Below, piece after piece: positions 16,240 through 25,105 of a stretch of 41,750 nt of DNA (positions within the stretch are counted from its first letter, which is position 1; the number at the start of each line of letters is the position of its first letter). The notes below the pieces were generated by a model. That model was given only the letters and a program-made list of their open reading frames with translations, ran no database searches and was not told the origin of the DNA. The position numbers were made by a program, and so were the translations under genes. Origin of the DNA: Lachnospiraceae bacterium (GTDB lineage Bacteria > Bacillota > Clostridia > Lachnospirales > Lachnospiraceae). Where the stretch lies: contig JAFXTJ010000020.1 in NCBI GenBank assembly GCA_017535945.1, forward strand, positions 1-41,750, given 5' to 3'.

Positions 16240-17319
16240 ATGAAAATGTTAAGAATGTTAAGGAAAACAGCGTTTGCTCTTCTGCTGTCCGCGACGATGA
16301 TCGTAGCGGTTACCGCGACGGCCAAGGCGGACAATATCGGCGTGACCGGCGTCGTCGGCGATGAGTCGACCGCCGATATGCTGCATCTGATCACGGACGG
16401 CGGCACCATGTTGATCCGGATCGATCAGACCACGGATATGAGCGGCTGCCCGGCGATGACGCCCGGTACCGAGCTTGGTGCCCAGGTCTACCGCGGAGCG
16501 GATGAGTATATGCACGCCGCCAAGTTGACGAGTGCCGATGCCGTCAGGCTCGCCCAGGTGGTCGTCGATACCGCCAACCTGTCCGATGTGCAGGGTACGA
16601 TCCTGGGTGACACGACTTCCGATATGCTTCATCTCTCCACCTCGGGCGGCGCGATGCTCCTCAAGATCGATCCCACCTCTGATATGACCTACTGCCGCGT
16701 GCTCACGCCCGGCAAGCTTGTATCTGCCGCCGTGGCATACGGATCCGATGCATACATGCACGCTGTTGTTGTTTGGGAGGGTACCGGCCCCAGACCCGCT
16801 ACCGCAGCAACTGCTGTGACGACGGCTGCGGCTGCTCCTGCAGCAACTGCCGTTGCAAATACCGTTCCTTCCCGCAACGCCGATCTTCCGACCGTGAGCG
16901 GTACCGTTGACAAGACTTCGGATCTCAAGACCCTGACCATCGGGACCGTCAAGTACCTCATCGATCCCGACACGGATTTCAATTCCTGCAAGGCTTATAT
17001 CGAGGGACGCAATGTCACCGTCAGCTATTACACGGGACTTGACGGCCAGCTCCACGCGGCAAAGGTCACCGATACCTCTCCCGCTTCCAATGCGACCGTC
17101 GGCACCGCCGCCATCGCGACCGTGACCGGCAAGATCACCGACAAGAGCAAGGATAATGTCCTGTACTTTGAGACGCCGACCGGCGTCATGCAGATCAAGC
17201 TGGATGCCGCCACCAACACGGAGAAGACCGGTGTGCTTTACGTCGGCAAGTCCGTGAAGATCTCGGTTGCGAGCGGTTCAGACGATTTCCTGCACGCCCT
17301 GACCATTGTAGATCGTTAA
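16240..17319 (+). CDS. Secreted protein of four tandem ~65-residue repeats, function unknown
   Basis: 359 residues, family not recognised. A Sec signal peptide (basic start, hydrophobic 11-25, likely cut after AKA at 30) is followed by repeats at about 34-97, 116-178, 218-277 and 293-358. Each begins with a V-x-G-x-[VI]-like strand, has a central I-D/K-x-x-T/S-D stretch and ends in [YQF][ML]HA plus a hydrophobic strand (YMHAAKL, YMHAVVV, QLHAAKV, FLHALTI). Repeats 1-3 each carry one Cys at an equivalent position (70, 152, 250); repeat 4 does not. An Ala/Thr/Pro linker (about 185-210) separates two pairs. I start at ATG 16240 with GGAGG nine bases ahead; an ATG at 16216 lacks a ribosome site. 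Own promoter and terminator, hence monocistronic. No anchor is seen. Confidence 0.85.
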   Translation: MKMLRMLRKTAFALLLSATMIVAVTATAKADNIGVTGVVGDESTADMLHLITDGGTMLIRIDQTTDMSGCPAMTPGTELGAQVYRGADEYMHAAKLTSADAVRLAQVVVDTANLSDVQGTILGDTTSDMLHLSTSGGAMLLKIDPTSDMTYCRVLTPGKLVSAAVAYGSDAYMHAVVVWEGTGPRPATAATAVTTAAAAPAATAVANTVPSRNADLPTVSGTVDKTSDLKTLTIGTVKYLIDPDTDFNSCKAYIEGRNVTVSYYTGLDGQLHAAKVTDTSPASNATVGTAAIATVTGKITDKSKDNVLYFETPTGVMQIKLDAATNTEKTGVLYVGKSVKISVASGSDDFLHALTIVDR

Positions 17320-17341
17320 GACGGAAGGTTACCTCACACTT

Positions 17342-17382
17342 AAAAACCGGAGGACGTTTTCAGCAACGTCCTCCGGTTTTTT
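17342..17382 (+). terminator. Strong, probably bidirectional terminator
   Basis: A perfect 16-bp stem (17343-17358 with 17365-17380) around a 6-base loop. It is T-rich beyond the stem on the plus strand and has five T on the minus strand. It ends the repeat-protein transcript and could also stop the ABC-exporter operon arriving from the right. Between it and the exporter stop (17383-17540) I see no gene or other structure. Confidence 0.9.
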
Positions 17383-17540
17383 ATTTGTTTCTGTCTGTCT
17401 GCGCTGAACTCATATGTCCTGTCATCCGGAGTATCCGGACGCGGGCTTTATGCGTTTCCGGGAAAGCATCTGATCCGTTTCGGGTGCGATCTTCACCGTC
17501 CGCATCCGCAGTCTTCTTTCCGCGCCGGGTCGTCCCCCCT

Positions 17541-19538
17541 TCACGCTCCTTCTTCCGGTCTGTTGCCCGTATACAGCTGATAATACTTCTTCTTTAAGGC
17601 CAGCAGTTCCTCATGCGTCCCGCTCTCGATGATCCGGCCCTGCTCCATCACGAGGATGCAGTCACTGTTGCGGATCGTGGAGAGACGGTGCGCGATGACA
17701 AAGGTCGTGCGTCCCTTCATGAGCTTGTCCATCCCCTCCTGCACGATCTTCTCGGTGCGGGTGTCGATCGAGCTGGTTGCTTCATCCAGGATCAGGCAGG
17801 GCGGATCGGCAATGGCGGCACGGGCGATCGCGAGGAGCTGTCTCTGGCCCTGCGAGAGATTGGCACCGTCGCCGTGCAGCATCGTGTCATACCCCTGCGG
17901 CAGACGCAGGATAAATCCCTCCGCATTGGCAAGCCTGGCGGCCGCCTCCACCTCGGCATCCGTCGCATCGAGCCTCCCGTAGCGGATATTCTCGCGCACC
18001 GTGTCCGTGAAGAGGTGCGTATCCTGCAGCACCATTCCCAAAGAGAGCCTGAGATCCGCTTTTTTGATCTTGTTGATATTGATATTGTCATAACGGATCT
18101 TGCCGTCCTGGATATCATAGAAGCGGTTGATCAGATTGGTGATCGTGGTCTTGCCCGCCCCGGTGGAGCCGACCAGAGCGATCTTAGCGCCAGGCGTGGC
18201 ATGGAGTCTGATGTCATGCAGCACCATCTTGTCATCCGTATACCCGAAATCCACGCCGAGGAAAGTGATATCCCCCTCCTGCGGCACATAGGTGGTCGTG
18301 CCGTCCGCCTTATGATAATGCTTCCAGGCCCACCGCCCCGTATGCTCCGCGGCTTCGGTCAGCTGCCCGTTCTCCTCCCTGGCGTTCACCAGGGTCACGT
18401 AACCGTCATCCGTCTCCGGCTCCTCGTCCAGCAGCTTGAAGACGCGGTCCGCACCGGCAAGCGCCATGATGATGGAGTTGAACTGCATGCTGACCTGGTT
18501 GATCGGCATCGAGAAGCTCTTGTTAAAGGTGAGGAAACTGGCCAGGCTGCCCACGGAGAGCACGCCGAAGAGCCTGACAAGCGCCAGGAAGAAGGCCGCC
18601 GTGCCGCCTCCCGTCATCCCGGAGGACAGGGCCAGCGCGCCGCCTGCGAGGGCGCACAGCACATAGCTGACATTGCCCAGCTGGGCGTTGATGGGACCCA
18701 GGAATCCGGAGAAGGTCTGGGCCTTGAAAGCGCTCTCAAACAGCGCCTCATTGAGCACATCGAAGCCCTCGACGCTCTCATCCTCGTGGCAGAAGACCTT
18801 GACCACCTTCTGTCCCGTGATCATCTCCTCGATATAGCCGTTCAGCGCGCCGATGTTCTTCTGCTGCGCGACGAAATTGCGCCCGGACGCCTTTGTGGCG
18901 GCTCCGGAAGCCATGAGCATCACGGCGACCATGAATAACGTCAGGATCGTCAGCGGGATATTTAACAGGATCATGGAAACAAGCACACTCACGATCGTGA
19001 TGGCGCTGTTCAGCATCTGCGGGATCGACTGGGAGATCATCTGCCGCAGCGTATCGATATCGTTGGTGTAGACGGACATGATATCGCCGTGCGCGTGCGT
19101 GTCGAAATACTTCACCGGCAGCCGCTCCATATGCGCAAAGAGCAGTTTCCTGAGTCTGCACAGCGTCCCCTGCGAGACATAGACCATGGTCAGGGACTGC
19201 GCATACGCAGCCGCCACGCCGATCGCGTAAAACAGCGCGACACGTCCGATCGCCGCGGCAAGCGGGCCGTAATCCGGCGTTCCGCCGGCTCTGCTCACCT
19301 CCGTCATCGGCGTGATATAGGAATCGATCAGCGTCCGCGTGAAAAGCGTCCCCTGAATGTTCGCGAATACGCTCACAACGATGCACACGGCCACGAAGAG
19401 CATCTGCACGCCGTAGGAGGCGAACAGGAACCCGAAGAGACGCCCCACGAGCTTCCCCGGATTCTCGATCTTCGGCCGGGGCATCCCGCGCATCCCGCCG
19501 CGGCCCATCTTCACTTCTTTGACATTTTCCTGTGCCAT
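17541..19538 (-). CDS. ABC exporter half-transporter, catalytically intact partner
   Basis: 665 residues: six-helix exporter membrane domain (about 35-345), then an ATPase domain. Walker A GSTGAGKTT, signature LSQGQRQLLAIARAAI and Walker B CLILDEATSSID with the catalytic Glu all look intact, as does the IAHRLST switch His. A Gly/Met/Arg-rich N-terminal extension (MGRGGMRGMPRP) and a charged insert before the ATPase (HTGRWAWKHYHKADG) are typical of the large subunit of heterodimeric multidrug or lipid exporters. I start at ATG 19538, 4 bases after the first subunit's stop; the open frame before it lies inside that gene. The ribosome site is weak, suggesting coupling. Substrate unknown. Confidence 0.92.
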   Translation of the reverse strand: MAQENVKEVKMGRGGMRGMPRPKIENPGKLVGRLFGFLFASYGVQMLFVAVCIVVSVFANIQGTLFTRTLIDSYITPMTEVSRAGGTPDYGPLAAAIGRVALFYAIGVAAAYAQSLTMVYVSQGTLCRLRKLLFAHMERLPVKYFDTHAHGDIMSVYTNDIDTLRQMISQSIPQMLNSAITIVSVLVSMILLNIPLTILTLFMVAVMLMASGAATKASGRNFVAQQKNIGALNGYIEEMITGQKVVKVFCHEDESVEGFDVLNEALFESAFKAQTFSGFLGPINAQLGNVSYVLCALAGGALALSSGMTGGGTAAFFLALVRLFGVLSVGSLASFLTFNKSFSMPINQVSMQFNSIIMALAGADRVFKLLDEEPETDDGYVTLVNAREENGQLTEAAEHTGRWAWKHYHKADGTTTYVPQEGDITFLGVDFGYTDDKMVLHDIRLHATPGAKIALVGSTGAGKTTITNLINRFYDIQDGKIRYDNININKIKKADLRLSLGMVLQDTHLFTDTVRENIRYGRLDATDAEVEAAARLANAEGFILRLPQGYDTMLHGDGANLSQGQRQLLAIARAAIADPPCLILDEATSSIDTRTEKIVQEGMDKLMKGRTTFVIAHRLSTIRNSDCILVMEQGRIIESGTHEELLALKKKYYQLYTGNRPEEGA

Positions 19539-19542
19539 AGGT

Positions 19543-21297
19543 TCACTTCTTCTCGTCGAAATCTCTGTCGCCGCCCGTCTGCGACTCGTAGACCTCGCGG
19601 TAGATCGCATTATCCCGCATCAGTTCCTCATGGGTTCCGAAGCCCTGCACCACGCCGTTGTCCATGACGATGATCCGGTCACAGTTCTCGACACTGGCCA
19701 CGCGCTGGGCGATGATGAGTTTGGTGGTATCCGGGATCTCCTCCGCAAAGGCCTTGCGGATCTTCGCATCCGTCGCGGTATCCACCGCGGAGGTCGAATC
19801 GTCCAGGATCAGGATCTTCGGTTTCTTCAGCAGCGCCCTGGCAATGCACAGCCGCTGCTTCTGACCGCCGGACACGTTACTGCCGCCCTGTTCGATCCGG
19901 GTCTCATACCCCTCCGGCATCTTCTCGATGAATTCATCCGCGCAGGCGAGCACACAGGCGCGTCTGCACTCCTCATCCGTCGCTTCCGGATCACCCCAGC
20001 GCAGGTTTTCATAGATGGTGCCGGAGAAAAGAACATTCTTCTGCAATACGACGGCGACCTGCTCCCTGAGGGCCACCATATCGTAGTCCCGCACGTCCGT
20101 GCCGCCGACGAGCACACGCCCGTCCGTCACGTCATAGAGCCGGCTGATGAGATTGACCAGAGAGGATTTCGCGGAACCCGTGCCGCCGATGATGCCGATG
20201 CTCTCGCCGGAACGGATGGAGAGGTTGATGTCCTTCAACACCGCCTCCGGGGAATCCGTATGATAGGAGAAATATACATGCTCGAAGACGATGCTGCCGT
20301 CCGCCACCTCCATGACGGGGTTCTCCGGGTTCTTCATGGTGCTCTCTTCTTCGATCACCTCGGCGATCCGCCGCCCGGAAGCCTCGGACATCGTGACCAT
20401 GACAAAGATAATGGAAACCATCATGAGACTCATGAGGATGTTCATGCAATAGGTGAGCAGGCTCATCAGTTCACCGGTGGTGAGCGTGCTCACACCGCCC
20501 GTCCCGATGATCATATGCGCTCCCAGCCAGGAGATCAGGAGGATACAGGTGTAGACCGTGGCGGACATGAGGGGCGCTATGGTGACGACCCGCTTCTCCG
20601 CGGAGATGAACATGCGGTAGATGTTCTGCGCGGCACGGTCAAACCTGCCGATCTCGTGGTCCTCGCGGACATAGGATTTCACGACGCGGATCGCGGAGAC
20701 ATTCTCCTGGACCGATTCGTTTAAGGCATCGTATTTCTCAAAGACCCGTTTGAAATATTTCGATGCGCTGCGCATGAGCAGCATGATCACGGTGGCGAGG
20801 AAGATCACCGCCACGAGATAGACGCTCGCGAGCTTCGCGCTCAGATAGAAAGACATGCACATCGCGACGATCATGGAGCCCGGCGCACGCACCGCCATGG
20901 CAAGCAGCATCTGAAAGGCATTCTGGATGTTGGTGACATCGGTGGTCATGCGGGTCACGAGACCGGAAGCGGAGAATTTGTCGATATTGGCAAAGGAGTA
21001 TTCCTGGATCCTGTCGAACATGGCCTTGCGCAGATTGCGTCCCAGGCCGGCGCCCGCTTTGGCGCGCGTATAGGCCCCCAGCATGCCGCAGGCCAGGCCC
21101 GCCAGCGCGACGGCCACCATCTTCAGACCGGTCGTGCCGATATAGGCCATGTTGCCGCCGTAGATCCCGTTGTCCACGATCTGGCCCATGAACACGGGGA
21201 TCAGCATCTCGCAGATGACTTCCCCGATCATGAAGAGCGGTGAAGAGATCGCGATCCATTTGAATTCTCCGATCTGTTTTCCGAGTGTCTTAAGCAT
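19543..21297 (-). CDS. ABC exporter half-transporter with degenerate ATP site
   Basis: 584 residues: six membrane helices (1-305), then an ATPase domain. Walker A is GGTGSAKSS (371-379), with Ala where Gly is usual. Walker B is LILDD with Asp500 in place of the catalytic Glu. The signature VSGGQKQRLCIARALL is intact. One defective and one good site is the pattern of BmrCD/TM287-288-type heterodimers, so it should pair with the next gene. The ATG is fixed by the frame, but AGGAG lies about 15 bases upstream, a long spacing. Drug, peptide or lipid substrate cannot be told. Confidence 0.92.
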   Translation of the reverse strand: MLKTLGKQIGEFKWIAISSPLFMIGEVICEMLIPVFMGQIVDNGIYGGNMAYIGTTGLKMVAVALAGLACGMLGAYTRAKAGAGLGRNLRKAMFDRIQEYSFANIDKFSASGLVTRMTTDVTNIQNAFQMLLAMAVRAPGSMIVAMCMSFYLSAKLASVYLVAVIFLATVIMLLMRSASKYFKRVFEKYDALNESVQENVSAIRVVKSYVREDHEIGRFDRAAQNIYRMFISAEKRVVTIAPLMSATVYTCILLISWLGAHMIIGTGGVSTLTTGELMSLLTYCMNILMSLMMVSIIFVMVTMSEASGRRIAEVIEEESTMKNPENPVMEVADGSIVFEHVYFSYHTDSPEAVLKDINLSIRSGESIGIIGGTGSAKSSLVNLISRLYDVTDGRVLVGGTDVRDYDMVALREQVAVVLQKNVLFSGTIYENLRWGDPEATDEECRRACVLACADEFIEKMPEGYETRIEQGGSNVSGGQKQRLCIARALLKKPKILILDDSTSAVDTATDAKIRKAFAEEIPDTTKLIIAQRVASVENCDRIIVMDNGVVQGFGTHEELMRDNAIYREVYESQTGGDRDFDEKK

Positions 21298-21329
21298 GGC
21301 TGTCTGCTCTGAACTCTCCTGTCCCGGAT

Positions 21330-22466
21330 TTATTTACGGAAAATGGTGCGCACGTTGATGCCGTTGACCTCCACGCGGTCGTCGACCACGATGATCAGGC
21401 ATTCCCTGCCGTCCACGATCCTGGGCATCACGAGGTCCGCCCTGTCGGGCTTCACACGGATGACCACGTTGGGGGTCTCAATGGAAAGTTTCTTCACATC
21501 GGAGACATTCGTCACCGTGAAGCTCTCATCCTCATTCTCCACGGCATTCTCAAAGGCTTCGTCAAAGCGTTCCATATTCTCCGGCGCGACGCCGGCATCC
21601 TCCAGGATCTGGCGCATCTGCTTCCTGCCGATCGTGAGCGGCTCGGGATCGTCCGCGCTGCCCAGTACCATTTCCGAGAGCATCTCATGGATATTCTTGA
21701 CCACGGAGAGATCCGCGTCCTCCCCCATGGTCTCCGCCACGATGGACTGGAAGGTCTCCTTCTGCTCCGGTGCAGACAGCGGCGCCTCCGATCCGAACAG
21801 AGCGTCGATGAGTTCCGGCTGCATGTCAAACGGCTTCTTCGTGAAATAGAGCGTACTGTGGATGTCATCCGCCCGGTCCGTAAAGGCCGGGAACAGGAAT
21901 CCCTTGACCGGAGGCTCCACGACCCAGTCGCGCGTCCGCTCCGTGATCATCTTTTCCTGCGCATTGTAGGAGAGCCCCGCCTTGGAGAGCTTCACCGGGC
22001 AGATGGAGCACAGGATGAAATCGTAGACCGAATCCGACGCGTCATCATTGAGGATCTTGTCTTTCGTGACACCGGGCACATCATAGAGGCCGTGCGCCAG
22101 CACGATATAGTAATTCTCCGGCTCGATGTAATGCGCGATCACCTGGTCGACGAGCTGCTCCACGAGCGCCTCCTCCTTGAGCGCCGAATTCCGGAGCGTG
22201 AGCAGGAACTCCTGCGCACCGCCGGTCATCTCCTGCTCCGTCGGGAAATCGATCGTCACGAGATTGCGTCCCGCGACGCCCGAAAGTGTCTGACGAAAGA
22301 TCTCCTGATATTTCCAGGTCTCCTCCTCCGGCAGCTGTCCGAAGGCCTTGGTGAACTGCACCTTCTTCCTCTTCTCATAATCGACATAGCAGCCGCAGAT
22401 GCGGTCGATCGAGAGTCTGTCGCCGTTCAGGTTCTTTTTGATCTCGCTGATCTCCGACTTGTTCAT
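21330..22466 (-). CDS. DUF4317 family protein
   Basis: 378 residues, recognised as the DUF4317 type common in Lachnospiraceae, from the start MNKSEISEIKKNLN and the conserved ICGCYVDYEK, YYIVLAHGLYDVPG and FILCSICPVKLSKAGLSY. No signal peptide or membrane helix is seen, so it is probably cytoplasmic. The ICPVKLSKAGL and DWVVEPPVKGFLFPAF segments are strongly family-like, but no catalytic site can be named and the function is unknown. It is between a methyltransferase (4-base gap) and the ABC exporter (32-base gap) in one transcription unit. Confidence 0.88.
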   Translation of the reverse strand: MNKSEISEIKKNLNGDRLSIDRICGCYVDYEKRKKVQFTKAFGQLPEEETWKYQEIFRQTLSGVAGRNLVTIDFPTEQEMTGGAQEFLLTLRNSALKEEALVEQLVDQVIAHYIEPENYYIVLAHGLYDVPGVTKDKILNDDASDSVYDFILCSICPVKLSKAGLSYNAQEKMITERTRDWVVEPPVKGFLFPAFTDRADDIHSTLYFTKKPFDMQPELIDALFGSEAPLSAPEQKETFQSIVAETMGEDADLSVVKNIHEMLSEMVLGSADDPEPLTIGRKQMRQILEDAGVAPENMERFDEAFENAVENEDESFTVTNVSDVKKLSIETPNVVIRVKPDRADLVMPRIVDGRECLIIVVDDRVEVNGINVRTIFRK

Positions 22467-22470
22467 GCGT

Positions 22471-23211
22471 TCATCCTTCCTTCTTCATAAACAGCTCCCA
22501 TTCCCTGAAAAGGAAAACGAGCCTGCTGTAACCCGGGATCCGCAGCTTTCTGCCGAGCCTGGCGGCTCCCCCCGGCATATTGTTGATATATTCCTTACCG
22601 ACCGCTTTGACATTGCCGAAAACGGAGAGGATGATCTTTTTCAGATCTCTGTAGCTGTAGTAATTCAGCGCCGAACGGCAGTATCCCAGATTCCGCCTGT
22701 AGACCTCTCTCCCGGACAGGCCCTTCTGAAAACCGTTCTTCACGCCGAGAAACGCCCACAGCCACAGCCAGAACGGACTCTGGATCAGACCGCCCAGCGG
22801 CACGAACATGTGGGCTTCCAGCAGACGGTACCGGCTGGGCAGGGAATGAACGGTCGCCCCGCCCGGCTTTAATACCCGGTGGATCTCTTTCAGACACTCC
22901 TCCGTATTCTGCACATGCTCGAAAACGGAGGAACTGTGAACAAAGTCAAAGGTGTCATCCGCATAGGGGAAACGGTACGGGTCAAAGCCGATCCTGGCAT
23001 AATGCTCCGCATCCAGCGCGGGGCAGTCGATGATATCCACTCCGTACGCATCGTAGCCCATACCGCGCAGCGTCGTGACCAGACTGCCGTCCCCGCAGCC
23101 GAAGTCGAGGATCTTCATCCCCGGGGCAAGCGGAAATCCGAGATCATTGACCATCCGGATCATACACTCCGCGTATTCTCTTTTCGCATCCTCTGCCGGT
23201 CTGTTCTCCAT
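22471..23211 (-). CDS. Class I SAM-dependent methyltransferase
   Basis: 246 residues. Motif I ILDFGCGDGSLVTTLRGMGY (about 34-53) with acidic GVDI after strand 2, then YADDTFDFVHSSSVFEHV and LKEIHRVLKPGG, are the UbiE/Methyltransf_11 pattern. The C-terminal 80 residues are basic and partly hydrophobic (SPFWLWLWAFLGVKNGF), suggesting membrane contact or a lipid-like substrate, as in methyltransferases near cell-envelope genes. GGAG lies ten bases before the ATG, directly after the T run of the upstream terminator. First gene of a unit with DUF4317 and the exporter. Substrate unknown. Confidence 0.9.
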   Translation of the reverse strand: MENRPAEDAKREYAECMIRMVNDLGFPLAPGMKILDFGCGDGSLVTTLRGMGYDAYGVDIIDCPALDAEHYARIGFDPYRFPYADDTFDFVHSSSVFEHVQNTEECLKEIHRVLKPGGATVHSLPSRYRLLEAHMFVPLGGLIQSPFWLWLWAFLGVKNGFQKGLSGREVYRRNLGYCRSALNYYSYRDLKKIILSVFGNVKAVGKEYINNMPGGAARLGRKLRIPGYSRLVFLFREWELFMKKEG

Positions 23212-23225
23212 GACAGCATATCTCC

Positions 23226-23260
23226 AAAAAGACGACCTCTTCCGAACAGCGGAAGAGGCC
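23226..23260 (-). terminator. Intrinsic terminator between the DUF5722 gene and the methyltransferase
   Basis: An 11-bp stem (23234-23244 with 23250-23260, one G.U in minus RNA), a 5-base loop and a run of five T at 23230-23226 close behind it. The run is followed at once by the GGAG ribosome site of the methyltransferase, leaving no room for a promoter. Confidence 0.85.
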
Positions 23261-23300
23261 GGTAATAAGAACTGTTTCGATTATGCCCGGTTTCCGCGCA

Positions 23301-24950
23301 TCAGGAATTGAGATCCCAGCCGCCGCGCAGCAGCATGGTGCGGTTGGCCACCAGCGCGTTGACATCCTGGCCGATGATCTGCGAAGCCTGTGCCGCAGCA
23401 GCCGCCTGGCCGCCGGTGCCCATGGCCTTGTAGATCTGATAGGCGGGCTTCTGCGAGCCGTCGGGGCGCTTCAGGCCCTGCGCGATATTGCTCTGCATCT
23501 CATGCGCGTCATCCACCTCCCGGAAGAGCATGAACGCATCGATGTGCGGGTTGGAGGCCGCCATGAGATATCCGTAAACGATCGAAGCCAGCTGCGCATC
23601 CTCGCCGTAGCTGGAGGTGAAACCGATCTCCGAGATGGAGATACTGCGCACCTGACCGTTGGGAGCGAGATATCCGGGCTGCGTCATGTAATTCGTCAGC
23701 AGATCGATATTCTCCATCGTGATATAAGGGGTGGAATAATCCGCCCTGACCCAGCAGGCCTGCTGTTTCCACGCATAGGGATCATACAGGGGGGAGTTGT
23801 AGGGATGGAAGGACAGACCCCAGTCGATATTTCCCTCTCTGTTGATGATATCCGTGAAACGGTCCAAATACTGTCTGCTTAAGAAGCAGCCGGGATTGGA
23901 CTTGCGTCCCCACTCCTGATCGATGGAATTATATACGCGCGCATTGGCATTGACACTCTTGATCCCGTTGTAGAAGATACGGAAAGCCTTGACATACTCG
24001 CTGACATTGTATTCGAGATTGGTGGAATTCAGATGATACCACTCCGTGCGGGCATTGACCTCATTGCCGATGATCCAGTTGTCGATCTTGCCGTGGCCGT
24101 CGGTTCCGGAATAGCGGGCCGCGAGGAAGGTGGCGATCGCCTTTAAGTGCTCCGTGCCGCCGGGCTCCTTGGTGTTCATCGCGTAGCCGGGGCAGGCATG
24201 ACCGTCCCTGGCTCCCGGATGGATCAGATCCGCACCGGCCGCGGTCTTGTTGTTTAAGAGCGTGACCGTGAGCTGGAAGCCGTTGGACTGGCAGAAGCTG
24301 GCATAGCCGTCATAATTCTGCAGTGCCTTGGTATTGAACTGATAGACATGACCGCAATAAGGGAACTCGATGGTGGGCAGCGCCGGATCCGAAGAGGGAC
24401 CCACGATATCTCCCAGATAGAAGTTGTAGATCAGCTGCGCAACGCCCAGATCCTTAAAGGTCGCCGCATCGGCGGAATTGGGCAGGAGGCCCTTGATCCC
24501 GTGGTCATTGCGGGGCGTGGTCTGGGTGGCCACCGCCTCGGGATTGGTGATATAGCGCTCGTTGCTCACCTGGACCATGGAATTGCCTCTCTTTACCATG
24601 ATCATGAACTTGCGCATCAGATTGTTATCGGGAGTACCGAAGCCCAGCGGAGCGACCAGCTGCGCATCGGCAGCGATCTGTGCCGTGGCGACGGCCTTGC
24701 CTGCCGCGCCGTCCTGATATACTTCATTGGCAAAAAGATAATACAGACCGTCATCTCCTGCGGGTACCTGATCCGCGTGAACCTGCGCCACCACATTGGC
24801 ACCCTGGATCGTGCAGGACGTGATCGCCACTGTCCTGGCTGCCGCCGCTTCGGTCTTCAGCGAGAGACCGGGCACACCGATGACGGCCGTCGCGCCGAGT
24901 ACCGCGGCAGTGAGAATACTGATGATCTTTGCAGTCATTTTTTTCTTCAC
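23301..24950 (-). CDS. Secreted DUF5722 protein, putative glycoside hydrolase
   Basis: 549 residues from a GTG at 24950, chosen because GGAGG lies seven bases before it; an ATG four codons later is the alternative. A signal peptide (KKKMTAK, then a hydrophobic stretch, cut near TEAAAA at about 37) is followed by an Ig-like strand region (38-130) and a TIM-barrel-like domain. IIGNEVNAR (Glu297) and ISISEIGFTSS (Glu441) look like the acid/base and nucleophile of clan-A glycosidases. The barrel also contains GLSFHPYNSPLYDP and FMLFREVDD. I recognise it as DUF5722. Substrate not established; extracellular glycan degradation is inference. It has its own promoter and terminator. Confidence 0.85.
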   Translation of the reverse strand: MKKKMTAKIISILTAAVLGATAVIGVPGLSLKTEAAAARTVAITSCTIQGANVVAQVHADQVPAGDDGLYYLFANEVYQDGAAGKAVATAQIAADAQLVAPLGFGTPDNNLMRKFMIMVKRGNSMVQVSNERYITNPEAVATQTTPRNDHGIKGLLPNSADAATFKDLGVAQLIYNFYLGDIVGPSSDPALPTIEFPYCGHVYQFNTKALQNYDGYASFCQSNGFQLTVTLLNNKTAAGADLIHPGARDGHACPGYAMNTKEPGGTEHLKAIATFLAARYSGTDGHGKIDNWIIGNEVNARTEWYHLNSTNLEYNVSEYVKAFRIFYNGIKSVNANARVYNSIDQEWGRKSNPGCFLSRQYLDRFTDIINREGNIDWGLSFHPYNSPLYDPYAWKQQACWVRADYSTPYITMENIDLLTNYMTQPGYLAPNGQVRSISISEIGFTSSYGEDAQLASIVYGYLMAASNPHIDAFMLFREVDDAHEMQSNIAQGLKRPDGSQKPAYQIYKAMGTGGQAAAAAQASQIIGQDVNALVANRTMLLRGGWDLNS

Positions 24951-25007
24951 AACAAATCCTCCATAACATATTCCGGTGTAGTGTCTTCGATTATCATAAG
25001 TCATTAA

Positions 25008-25036
25008 ATTTTACGATATTTCCACCTTACTGTCAA
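25008..25036 (-). promoter_or_regulatory. Promoter of the DUF5722 gene
   Basis: Minus strand TTGACA (25036-25031), a 17-base spacer and TAAAAT (25013-25008), 58 bases before the GTG start. Confidence 0.75.
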
Positions 25037-25048
25037 TGGACAAAAGTG

Positions 25049-25078
25049 TCGACAAAAGTCCCCCGTGTTTGTTATGAT
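25049..25078 (+). promoter_or_regulatory. Promoter of the flippase gene
   Basis: TCGACA (25049-25054), an 18-base spacer and TATGAT (25073-25078), 28 bases before the ATG. It is back to back with the DUF5722 promoter, the two -35 boxes being 12 bases apart. Confidence 0.55.
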
Positions 25079-25105
25079 GAAGAGCGGAGGTTTTCGGGCG
25101 GACCC

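Noticed and set aside
17383..17540. Possible small gene or RNA between the terminator and the ABC exporter stop
   Set aside because: Only a short TCCGGAGTATCCGGA hairpin and no promoter, ribosome site or T run; likely trailing DNA.
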